A DNA stretch of 64,000 bases from positions 310,001 to 374,000 of the forward strand of contig NZ_WBMT01000001.1 in assembly GCF_008923185.1 (NCBI RefSeq). Direction: 5' to 3'. The notes below the pieces were generated by a model. That model worked only from the letters and a program-made list of their open reading frames with translations, made no database searches and was not told the DNA's origin. This stretch comes from Actinomadura rudentiformis. GTDB taxonomy: Bacteria; Actinomycetota; Actinomycetes; Streptosporangiales; Streptosporangiaceae. Below are positions 58,033 through 64,000 of the stretch, in pieces. The first letter of the stretch is position 1. Each line of letters begins with the position of its first letter. Made by a program: the position numbers and the translations under genes.

Positions 58033-58865
58033 CCATCGCCGGAGGGACGATCGGCGGCGGCCCGCGGGCGGCTGACGCCGGGACCTGGGAGGGAAGCGGT
58101 GTCGCGACCCAGATATGGGTACTGGCACTGAGGTCCCTGCGTGCTCTGGTGCTCGATCCGCGGATCCTGGTGAGCAGCCTTCTGGCGCCGTTCCTCATGT
58201 TGCTGGTGTTCAGCCAGATATTCGCGGGCATCGCGAACACCCCGCAGTTTCCCGCCGGGGTGGGCTACACCGATTTCCTCGTACCGGCGATCATGGTGAA
58301 CACCGCGATGCAGTCGGCCATGCAGACCGGCATCGGGCTGACCCAGGAGACGCAGAACGGGATCATCGCAAGGCTCCGTTCCCTGCCGATCTGGCCGGGA
58401 TCCATCTTGGTGGGGCGCAGCATCGCCGAACTGATCCGGAGCCTGCTCAGGCTGGTCGTCCTGCTGGCGTCGGCGCTCCTCATCTTCGGATTCCGCCCGG
58501 CGGGCGGAGCCGGGGGAGTCCTCGCCGGAATCGGGCTCGCCGCCCTCCTGGGCTGGGGACTTGGATGGATCTTCATCGCCCTCACCTGCTGGCTGCGTGA
58601 GGTGGAACTGATCCAGAACGTCTCGGGCATCCTGCTGTTTCCGCTGATGTTCGCGTCCAACGCCTTCGTCCCGGTGGAGGCTCTGCCCCGATGGCTTCAG
58701 GTCGTCGCGGTGATCAACCCGATGACGCACGGCATCGACGCGGTGCGGGACCTCACCCACAGGGGGGACGCGGGGGGAAGCGCCGCGGTCGCGGTGGCCA
58801 CCGCCCTGGCGGTCGCGGTCGTCGCCGGATTCACCGCCGTGAAGGGTCTCGAACGCGACAGCTGA
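58029..58865 (+). CDS. ABC-2 type exporter permease (DrrB type)
   Basis: 278 residues, six hydrophobic segments. QIWVLALRSLRALVLDPRIL, then FLVPAIMVNTAMQSAMQTGIGLTQETQNGIIARLRSLPIWPGSILVGR with the cytoplasmic GxxxRLRSLP element, and LLFPLMFASNAFVPVEALPRWLQVVAVINPMTHGIDAVRDL, are the DrrB/ABC-2 landmarks. Coupled to the ATPase by ATGA. It is the last gene of the lasso operon; no clear terminator follows, but a 13-bp direct repeat does. Confidence 0.92.
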   Translation: MTIAGGTIGGGPRAADAGTWEGSGVATQIWVLALRSLRALVLDPRILVSSLLAPFLMLLVFSQIFAGIANTPQFPAGVGYTDFLVPAIMVNTAMQSAMQTGIGLTQETQNGIIARLRSLPIWPGSILVGRSIAELIRSLLRLVVLLASALLIFGFRPAGGAGGVLAGIGLAALLGWGLGWIFIALTCWLREVELIQNVSGILLFPLMFASNAFVPVEALPRWLQVVAVINPMTHGIDAVRDLTHRGDAGGSAAVAVATALAVAVVAGFTAVKGLERDS

Positions 58866-59187
58866 AACGCCGAGATCCGGAACCGCAGAGTTCCCTGCGG
58901 CCCGATCTGGTTGCCATACGGCCCGATCTGGCCAGCTCCCTTGCCAATCTGTCAGGCGTCAAGCAGCCTTTTGGCACTGAATAACCATGAGTCTGGAGGA
59001 CTGTCAAGGAGACCATCAACGCGTCCGGGGCCTGGCCTGAGGACGGCGGCGGCGCCCAGGCCCTGCCCGGGACGCGATGGGTCCCTGACGGCGTCACCTG
59101 TGGGCATCGGATCGCGTGCAGCTCCCGTTCTTCTAGCGGTCCGCTCTTCATCGAGCAGACGATGCCATCCGCGCTGGGAAACCACAC
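58866..59187 (+). other. Gap after the lasso operon with a short direct repeat
   Basis: About 320 bases without a gene. CGGCCCGATCTGG is found at 58898-58910 and 58919-58931. The rest shows no convincing hairpin, RNA gene or promoter, although the promoter of the next regulator must lie near its end. Confidence 0.4.
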
Positions 59188-60189
59188 ATGTTGCATATCG
59201 TTTTCACCACCGAGGACCTCGCCAAGATCCGTATGGCAGCCGAGCCCGATTACCTGTGGGAGGTCGCCAACAGTGTGCAGACCTTACGCCGCCGCGATGG
59301 TGTGCGCATGTTCCGAGAGTGGCGACGGTGGGCCCGGTCGCGGATTCCCAAGACATTGACGCGACTGGCACCGCTGTTGCCCCCACAGGGTTACTCGCCT
59401 GACTTCCTCACGCCGGCGTCGCCTGATCCCGCAGTACCCGATGTGGCGCTCAACGCCTTGCTCAGCACTCCCCGAACACGGTTGCGGACGGACCTGGCGA
59501 GGCTTGCCGAGTCGCAGCGGCGGCTTCCCCGCTGGACCGGCCGGCTGGCCGAAGGGGATCTCGACACCCTCCGGCAGCTGGAGGAGTCCATTCGCCTCTA
59601 TCACGCCAGGGTGCTCGCGCCGATCTGGCCACGCGTACAGTCGCATGTCTACGCCGACCGGATCATCAGGATGCGGAGCTTCTTAGAGGAGGGAGTGGAC
59701 GGGCTGCTTTCCGGACTGGGTCCCCAAATCCAGTGGAGCCGCCCAGTGCTGGAAGTCGACTACCCCTTCGACCAAGTCCTGCATCTGGAAGGCCGGGGAA
59801 TCACCCTTCAGCCGTCCTATTTCTGTTGGCCGACGCCGGTGAAACTCGCGGATCCCCAGCTGCCGCCGGTGCTGGTCTACCCGGTCGAACGCGACGACAT
59901 CCTCTCCCCATCGCCCCCCGCACTCACCTCCACCCAGCAGGCCGACCCGGTCGGAGCGCTCATCGGGCGCACCCGCGCCGGCGTGCTGCGTGCCGCCGCC
60001 ACTGGCAGCTCGACCGGCGAGCTCGCCCGCCTTCTGGACATTTCTCCTTCAGCGGTGAGCCAGCACGCCGCGATCCTGCGCGAAAACGGCCTGCTGCAGA
60101 CGTTCCGCAAGGGTGGACGCACAATGCACACGCTCACGGCACACGGACGTGCTTTCCTGCAGGACACAGAACGAGTCGTTCATTTGTAA
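59188..60189 (+). CDS. ArsR-like winged-helix regulator with DUF5937-type N-terminus
   Basis: 333 residues. The N-terminal region of about 240 residues (LHIVFTTEDLAKIRMAAEPDYLWEVANSVQTLRRRDG) is the uncharacterised domain found in many actinobacterial ArsR-like regulators. The C-terminal winged helix is GRTRAGVLRAAATGSSTGELARLLDISPSAVSQHAAILRENGLLQTFRKGGRTMHTLTAHGRAFL. No Cys metal site is seen in the recognition helix. It lies between the lasso operon and the SARP gene and may regulate either, but such genes are also scattered singly through actinomycete genomes. Confidence 0.85.
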   Translation: MLHIVFTTEDLAKIRMAAEPDYLWEVANSVQTLRRRDGVRMFREWRRWARSRIPKTLTRLAPLLPPQGYSPDFLTPASPDPAVPDVALNALLSTPRTRLRTDLARLAESQRRLPRWTGRLAEGDLDTLRQLEESIRLYHARVLAPIWPRVQSHVYADRIIRMRSFLEEGVDGLLSGLGPQIQWSRPVLEVDYPFDQVLHLEGRGITLQPSYFCWPTPVKLADPQLPPVLVYPVERDDILSPSPPALTSTQQADPVGALIGRTRAGVLRAAATGSSTGELARLLDISPSAVSQHAAILRENGLLQTFRKGGRTMHTLTAHGRAFLQDTERVVHL

Positions 60190-60485
60190 TGCCGATCTTG
60201 GCCGGGCTCACCGGCGGAGAGTCCTGGCACCCTGCCTGACGAGGGGGTTTAAGCTCTGACTGTCGATGCTTGAAAGTCCTTGATGAAACGACGCAAACTG
60301 AGATCATCTGTTCGAGTACGTTTGATCGTGTCCGAAATCTGCCCCTCGCCATTCAGATCCGGTGCCACCGCTCGATGCCAGGCTGCAGCGACCCCGGGCG
60401 CCGAGGCGGACATGGTCAAGCGCGTCTTTGCCCGGCCATTCCACCGGCCGGACAGAAATTGTTCATTCACCAGAGGTGAGCATAT

Positions 60486-61250
60486 ATGAATCGGGAGATG
60501 GAGTTTCGCGTTCTGGGAAAATTGGAGGTGATGGCACGAGGCCGGCGGATCAAGATTCCCAGGGGTAACCAGCGCTCCCTGCTCGCCTCGTTGGTGCTCA
60601 ATGCGAACAAGGACGTTCCGGTCGATGACCTGGTGGAGTACCTATGGTGCGAGAGGACTCCGCGCAGGCCCCGGAGTGCCCTGCACACCTGTGTCACCAG
60701 GCTGCGGAACACCTTCGACGCCTATGGCGTGTCGCTGTGCGACACGCTGCACACGACATCGGTCGGCTACATGCTTGAGGCTGATCCGGCCAGCGTCGAC
60801 CTTCTTCGGTTCAGGGCGTTCATCGTGAAGGCGGAGGCCGCAGCGGACCAAGGTGACACCATGTCGGAGTTCACCTGGCTGGCCAAAGCCCTTTCGCAGT
60901 GGCGCGGGCCGGCTCTGCTAGATGTGCAGTCAGACTTACTGCACCGTGACCTGGTGCCGAGGCTGACCGAGGAATGTGGCAATGCCCTGGAGCGCCGCTT
61001 CGAAATCGCAATTTCCCTCGGACGTCATGGGGACGTCGTCGGAGAACTGCGCACCCTGACGCACCGGCATAGATTCCGTGAGGGATTCTGGCGGCTGTTG
61101 ATGACGGCGCTGTACCGGTCAGGCCGCCAAGCCGAGGCGCTGGAAGCCTACGGAGAGATAAGCGCCCAGCTGAATGACGAGCTCGGGATCGATCCAAGTC
61201 ATGAACTGCAGGACCTGCGGATGACGATTCTGCGCAACGAGACCGTCTGA
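60486..61250 (+). CDS. Stand-alone SARP-family activator (BTAD regulator)
   Basis: 254 residues, the size of minimal SARPs such as ActII-ORF4 and RedD. The N-terminal OmpR-type DNA-binding domain is MEFRVLGKLEVMARGRRIKIPRGNQRSLLASLVLNANKDVPVDDLVEYLWCERTPRRPRSALHTCVTRLRNTF. The bacterial transcriptional activation domain (about residues 100-245) has WRGPALLDVQ, HGDVVGELRTLTHRHRFREGFWRLLMTALYRSGRQAEALEAYGEISAQLNDELGIDPSHELQDLRMTIL. Such proteins activate antibiotic clusters by binding 7-bp direct repeats at 11-bp pitch; repeats of this form are found in the promoter gap at 53419-53522. The -10/-35 of this gene is not evident; the 296-bp upstream gap holds no gene. Confidence 0.92.
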   Translation: MNREMEFRVLGKLEVMARGRRIKIPRGNQRSLLASLVLNANKDVPVDDLVEYLWCERTPRRPRSALHTCVTRLRNTFDAYGVSLCDTLHTTSVGYMLEADPASVDLLRFRAFIVKAEAAADQGDTMSEFTWLAKALSQWRGPALLDVQSDLLHRDLVPRLTEECGNALERRFEIAISLGRHGDVVGELRTLTHRHRFREGFWRLLMTALYRSGRQAEALEAYGEISAQLNDELGIDPSHELQDLRMTILRNETV

Positions 61251-61266
61251 AAAAGGAGGTGAACGG

Positions 61267-62151
61267 CTACTGCACGTCGTGGTCGCCGCCGCCTGCGGGC
61301 ACCTCGTTCAGCAGGGTGCGGGCCGCGTCGGAGATCTGCTGCTCGGTGAGCGGTCCGATCCAGATGTCGAGAGTGTGCTCGCCTCCGTTCTCGGCCGGTG
61401 AGGCCGCGCGGGCGAGCAGGTGGTCGCCGTCGAGGGCGAGGTCCAGCCGGTAGCGGTCGGTGTGCACCATCGGGCATGGCCCGGCGCCTGGATTCAGCAG
61501 GACGTTGGCGAGAACGCGGACGCTCTCATGGTGGACGGGCGCGGTCAGGAGGCCGGTGATGGTGATCTGCCAGGCGCCGTCGTCTCCGAGCCGTTGCACG
61601 AGCAGGGTCTGGCGGGCTCGGAACGAGACGATGGTCTGCGGGACGGCCGGCGCCGGCGGTGGCGTCTCCGGCGGCGTGGTCTCCAGGCGTTCGAGCAGGG
61701 CCCGTGCTGACGTCGCGAGGCGTTCCTCGTCGGGAACGGGACCGGAGAGCGGCAGCAGGGACCAGCCCGTGTGGTTCTGGTAGAGCGCCTGGCCCCTGGG
61801 GCCGACCCCGGCGAAGTCCTGCTGGCTGTCGTACCAGGCGAAGAGGGTCAGTTCGACCGGGCCGTCCGCGGTGTCGAAGCCGGCACCGGCTTCGACCCGC
61901 GCATAACCGTCGTTGGACAGTTCGACGTCCCAGTCGCCTCCGCGGGTCCGCACGGCGGCCAGGATCCCTTCCGCGAACGTGCGCAGGGCCTCGGCGGTGG
62001 TGATGTCGCGCTCATAGAGCGCGTCGTACAGCCACTGCCGCCGCCCGGCATGCCAATGGACGGTGAAGGGGACCAGATCCCCCAGCCCGGTGCGCAGCCC
62101 CTCGAACTCGGCGACGAGTTCGGCCGCTTGCAGATCCTCATGGCCGATCAT
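61267..62151 (-). CDS. Hypothetical protein, 294 aa
   Basis: Leftward, convergent with the SARP gene (16 bp apart). No signal peptide. Two halves of mixed alpha/beta character are joined by a Pro-rich linker (ETTPPETPPPAPAVPQ, about residues 158-172). The first has EFEGLRTGLGDLVPFTVHWHAGRRQWLYDALYE and ELTLFAWYDSQQDFAG; the second has ESVRVLANVLLNPGAGP and RYRLDLALDGDHLLARA. The halves resemble YbjN/T3SS-chaperone-like domains in layout, but I cannot assign the family with confidence. Codon use is typical of the window. Confidence 0.6.
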   Translation of the reverse strand: MIGHEDLQAAELVAEFEGLRTGLGDLVPFTVHWHAGRRQWLYDALYERDITTAEALRTFAEGILAAVRTRGGDWDVELSNDGYARVEAGAGFDTADGPVELTLFAWYDSQQDFAGVGPRGQALYQNHTGWSLLPLSGPVPDEERLATSARALLERLETTPPETPPPAPAVPQTIVSFRARQTLLVQRLGDDGAWQITITGLLTAPVHHESVRVLANVLLNPGAGPCPMVHTDRYRLDLALDGDHLLARAASPAENGGEHTLDIWIGPLTEQQISDAARTLLNEVPAGGGDHDVQ

Positions 62152-62299
62152 GGCGGCAGGCTAGCGATCCGCTCTCCACCGGGTGTTGTCGGGGGTCGGA
62201 GACTGTACCGGCATATGCTGGCACGGTTGAGATCCTGTCGATCCCCGGCGTCACGGTCGTGGAACGAGGTGACTTACCGCCGGCGTTCCGGGTGATGCG

Positions 62300-62325
62300 G
62301 CCCGGCGTCGATGTCGACGCCGGGC
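62300..62325 (-). terminator. Hairpin downstream of the DUF305 gene (distal)
   Basis: A perfect 12-bp stem (62300-62311 with 62314-62325) and a two-base loop. It lies about 70 bp beyond the end of the leftward DUF305 gene and directly follows a second hairpin. Confidence 0.6.
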
Positions 62326-62331
62326 CCGACT

Positions 62332-62360
62332 CCGCACCGCGACGGGACATCGCGGTGCGG
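62332..62360 (-). terminator. Hairpin downstream of the DUF305 gene (proximal)
   Basis: CCGCACCGCGA (62332-62342) pairs perfectly with 62350-62360 around a seven-base loop, 37 bp past the DUF305 stop. Two strong hairpins in tandem form a likely terminator. Confidence 0.65.
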
Positions 62361-62396
62361 AGGCTCACCACGTGGTTGCCCTCGGCCTGCTGGTGA

Positions 62397-63014
62397 TCAC
62401 ATCTTCTTGAGCAGGTCCCGCATCGTGCTGATCTCGGCGGTCTGCGAGGTGATGATGGAGCCCGCCATGGTCTTGGCGGCGGGGAACTGCCCGGAGGACT
62501 GTTCCTTCTTGGCCATGGTGACGGCGCCCTGGTGATGCTTGATCATCATTTCCAGGAAGGCCTTGTCGTAGGCCATGCCGGACAGCTTGTTGAGCTTGGC
62601 CATGTCCTTGGCGGACATCATCCCTTCCGCTCCGCCGTGACCGCCGTGGTCCATGCTCGCCCCCGGGGACGGCACGTTGGCGCCCCAGCTGGTGAGCCAC
62701 TCGGTCATCTGCTTGATCTCCGGGCCCTGGGCCTTTTCGATGTCGGCGGCCAGTTTCTTGACCTCCGGCATGGAGGCCTTGGTCTTGGCCGGCTTCGCCA
62801 TTTCCAGCGCCTGCTGGTGATGCGGGATCATCATCTGGGCGAACATGACGTCCTGGTCGTTGTGCTGTCCCGCCTGCTGACCGGTGGTCGGCGTCGCGCT
62901 GGTGGACATCGAGTGGCCCGGCTTGGAGCCGCCGGATTCCTTGTCGTCTCCTCCGCATGCGGCGAGCGCCAAGGCAAGGACAGGCGTGATGATGAGCGGG
63001 ATCGTGCGCTTCAT
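62397..63014 (-). CDS. DUF305 lipoprotein (Met/His-rich, copper-type)
   Basis: 205 residues from the ATG at 63014, with GGAAGG seven bases upstream. Lipobox ALAAC (Cys20). Two DUF305 repeats follow: DVMFAQMMIPHHQQALEMAKPAKTKASMPEVKKLAADI, then DKAFLEMMIKHHQGAVTMAKKEQSSGQFPAAKTMAGSII, each with the MMIxHHQ.A..MA motif. A His/Gly/Met linker (MDHGGHGGAEGMM) lies between. These ferritin-like proteins are widely associated with copper handling; metal binding by the HH and Met residues is likely, but the role is not proven. It is transcribed with the His-rich membrane protein upstream. Confidence 0.88.
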   Translation of the reverse strand: MKRTIPLIITPVLALALAACGGDDKESGGSKPGHSMSTSATPTTGQQAGQHNDQDVMFAQMMIPHHQQALEMAKPAKTKASMPEVKKLAADIEKAQGPEIKQMTEWLTSWGANVPSPGASMDHGGHGGAEGMMSAKDMAKLNKLSGMAYDKAFLEMMIKHHQGAVTMAKKEQSSGQFPAAKTMAGSIITSQTAEISTMRDLLKKM

Positions 63015-63084
63015 GGTGGAACCTTCCGTGTTGTGGGAGATGACGGGGGGAACGCGGACGCCACAAGGCGCCGCGTGGTCGCCG

Positions 63085-63549
63085 TCACAGCCGCAACACG
63101 GCCGATCGGAATGCCGGCGGAGGGGGTGAGCGGCCCGCGTCCGGAGGCCGCGGCCGCACGTTGCTCCGCGGAATGAGGACCACAGGCCTCCATGCTCGCC
63201 ACGCGGCTCGGAGGAGCACGGCGAAGGAGGCCAGCACCAGCAGGGCCAAGCAGATCTCGCCACCCGGGTGATGCTCCGGGGCATGGGCGCCGCCGCTCTG
63301 CGTCCCGCCGTCGTGGGCCCCGCCGTGGTCGGAGCCGCCCAGGTCGGAGCCGCGGTGCCCGGAGCCGCCGTGTCCGGCGGGAACCTGCTCGACGCCGATG
63401 GCCGGCATGCCTGAGGTGTCCCCGGGGCTGTTGGACGCTTGGAGGCCGTGCATGGCCATCACGCCACAGATCACGGCAAGCGCGAGGAGCAACCTCGATG
63501 AGCCGCCGAGCCGTCCTGAGATCGGCGTCGGAGCGGGCGCCCCTCGCAT
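63085..63549 (-). CDS. His-rich small membrane protein (DUF6153-like)
   Basis: 154 residues from the ATG at 63549, with GGAAGGG 11 bases upstream; a TTG 15 codons earlier is less likely. Two hydrophobic segments (LLLALAVICGVMAMHGLQA and EICLALLVLASFAVLLRAAW) flank an extracellular loop rich in Gly and His (GHGGSGHRGSDLGGSDHGGAHDGG...GGAHAPEHHPGG), consistent with metal binding. The C-terminus is basic and cytoplasmic. The layout is that of small DUF6153-type proteins that accompany DUF305 genes. The two genes are 70 bp apart. Confidence 0.7.
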   Translation of the reverse strand: MRGAPAPTPISGRLGGSSRLLLALAVICGVMAMHGLQASNSPGDTSGMPAIGVEQVPAGHGGSGHRGSDLGGSDHGGAHDGGTQSGGAHAPEHHPGGEICLALLVLASFAVLLRAAWRAWRPVVLIPRSNVRPRPPDAGRSPPPPAFRSAVLRL

Positions 63550-63685
63550 GGATCTACTCGCCCTTCCAGAGACATCAGCATGTACCGGGATCAACTAACT
63601 ATAGAGCTTAGTAGATCAAGGTTCGGCTCTTTTGAGGTAGGTGGTAGCTGGCGTGCCAGATTTTTACTGCACCACTTAGTAGTGC

Positions 63686-64000
63686 TCAGGGTGGCGTCAG
63701 GAGCGACTGGACCGTGGCGGTGACCACGCGGCCGGCTTCGTCCGCCTTCAGACGGTCGCCGCGTGTCTCTTCCGCGGCGGTGACCAGGACCGAGTGGATG
63801 ACGCTGACGAGCCAGCTCATCGGAAGATCGGTGCGGAACGCTCCTTCGTCCTGGCCGCGGCGGATCAGGGCTTCGACGCGCTCAGCGGGGGCGCCATGGA
63901 GTTCGAGGACGCGTCCTGGCGGCAACGTGCCCTGAGCTGCGGTCAGCAACGCCGTGGACTCGGCCGTGAGTGACCAGCTGGAGGCGAGCAGCCTGGAGAG
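63686..64000 (-). CDS. TetR/AcrR-family regulator, C-terminal part (5' end outside window)
   Basis: The last 104 residues of a leftward gene that enters from the right edge: LSRLLASSWSLTAESTALLT, RVEALIRRGQDEGAFRTDLPMSWLVSVIHSVLVTAAEETRGDRLKADEAGRVVTATVQSLL. The RGQDEGAFRTDLP..WL pattern is characteristic of TetR sensor domains. The DNA-binding part is not in the window. It lies upstream of the DUF6153/DUF305 pair on the same strand. Confidence 0.75.
   Translation of the reverse strand, partial: LSRLLASSWSLTAESTALLTAAQGTLPPGRVLELHGAPAERVEALIRRGQDEGAFRTDLPMSWLVSVIHSVLVTAAEETRGDRLKADEAGRVVTATVQSLLTPP

Noticed and set aside
60262..60290. SARP-type repeats in front of the SARP gene itself (TTGAAAG and ATGAAAC)
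   Set aside because: The pair has a 13-bp, not 11-bp, pitch and no third repeat or -10 at 8 bp, so autoregulation through the same box is not supported.
62205..62394. Rightward frame reading EILSIPGVTVVERGDLPPAF through the double hairpin
   Set aside because: No start codon or ribosome site, and the second half is the sequence of two perfect hairpins; coding is unlikely.
1..64000. tRNA or rRNA genes, riboswitches, insertion sequences and phage attachment sites
   Set aside because: I looked for cloverleaf ends, conserved riboswitch cores, transposase motifs and flanking inverted repeats and saw none that I could defend; a covariance-model search would be decisive.

Overview
The window is high-GC DNA with strong G/C third-position bias, GTG starts, twin-arginine and lipobox signals, ROK/LacI/ECF/SARP regulators, a complete cvn 'conservon' and a lasso-peptide cluster. 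This points to a filamentous actinomycete. The PETase-like cutinase and overall gene style suggest the Streptosporangiales (Nonomuraea/Streptosporangium-like), which is inference only.

Left part (1-9.1 kb): a truncated secreted sugar dehydrogenase; a three-gene leftward operon (DUF4239 membrane protein plus two solute-binding lipoproteins, no permease or ATPase) with a promoter that looks leaderless; gamma-glutamyltransferase; and a KhtTU-like K+/H+ antiporter pair. From 9.0 to 13.5 kb is a stretch of gene decay: iolB, iolC and a LacI regulator survive as deleted or frameshifted remnants around an intact Cgl0159-type aldolase. An oxidoreductase and a TetR gene share one deletion that removed both N-termini, and a SnoaL-like gene is broken. 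A methyltransferase, a MmcQ/YjbR protein and a secreted PETase-like polyester hydrolase follow.

Middle part (16-43.6 kb): a sugar block (ROK kinase and ROK repressor, divergent from a ChvE-GguA-GguB-type monosaccharide ABC transporter, then manA); the conservon cvnABCDE with a CYP157-like P450 lacking the ExxR motif; a lipoprotein sulfatase; a LacI-controlled ABC transporter with a GH127 beta-L-arabinofuranosidase, whose binding-protein gene carries a one-base frameshift; then an arginase-fold protein, a Tat-exported PGRP amidase, two short-chain dehydrogenases with palindromic operators, an ECF sigma factor, a PEP-mutase/isocitrate-lyase-family enzyme and a secreted coiled-coil peptidase-like protein.

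Right part (43.6-61.3 kb) is the most interesting. A compact ten-gene leftward operon contains ebo-family genes (EboF-, EboE-, EboB- and EboA-like, a second TIM-barrel, EboC-like UbiA), an inositol-3-phosphate synthase in the place expected for the EboD sugar-phosphate cyclase, two tandem Tat-exported paralogs of unknown function and a FAD monooxygenase. Divergent from it is a lasso-peptide operon: a 38-aa precursor, cyclase, RRE, protease, MauE-like protein and an ABC exporter. The shared 214-bp gap carries two sets of 7-bp direct repeats at exact 11-bp pitch (GTGAAAG type), each ending 8 bp before a possible -10 element. That is the architecture of SARP-controlled promoters, and a stand-alone SARP gene lies just downstream of the lasso operon. 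I infer that both operons form one regulon. The predicted lasso core resembles the class IV peptide LP2006 (same 17-residue length, Trp5-Gly6, acidic residue 8, C-terminal Cys-X3-Cys) but begins with Arg. The window ends with a DUF305 lipoprotein, a His-rich membrane protein and a partial TetR gene.
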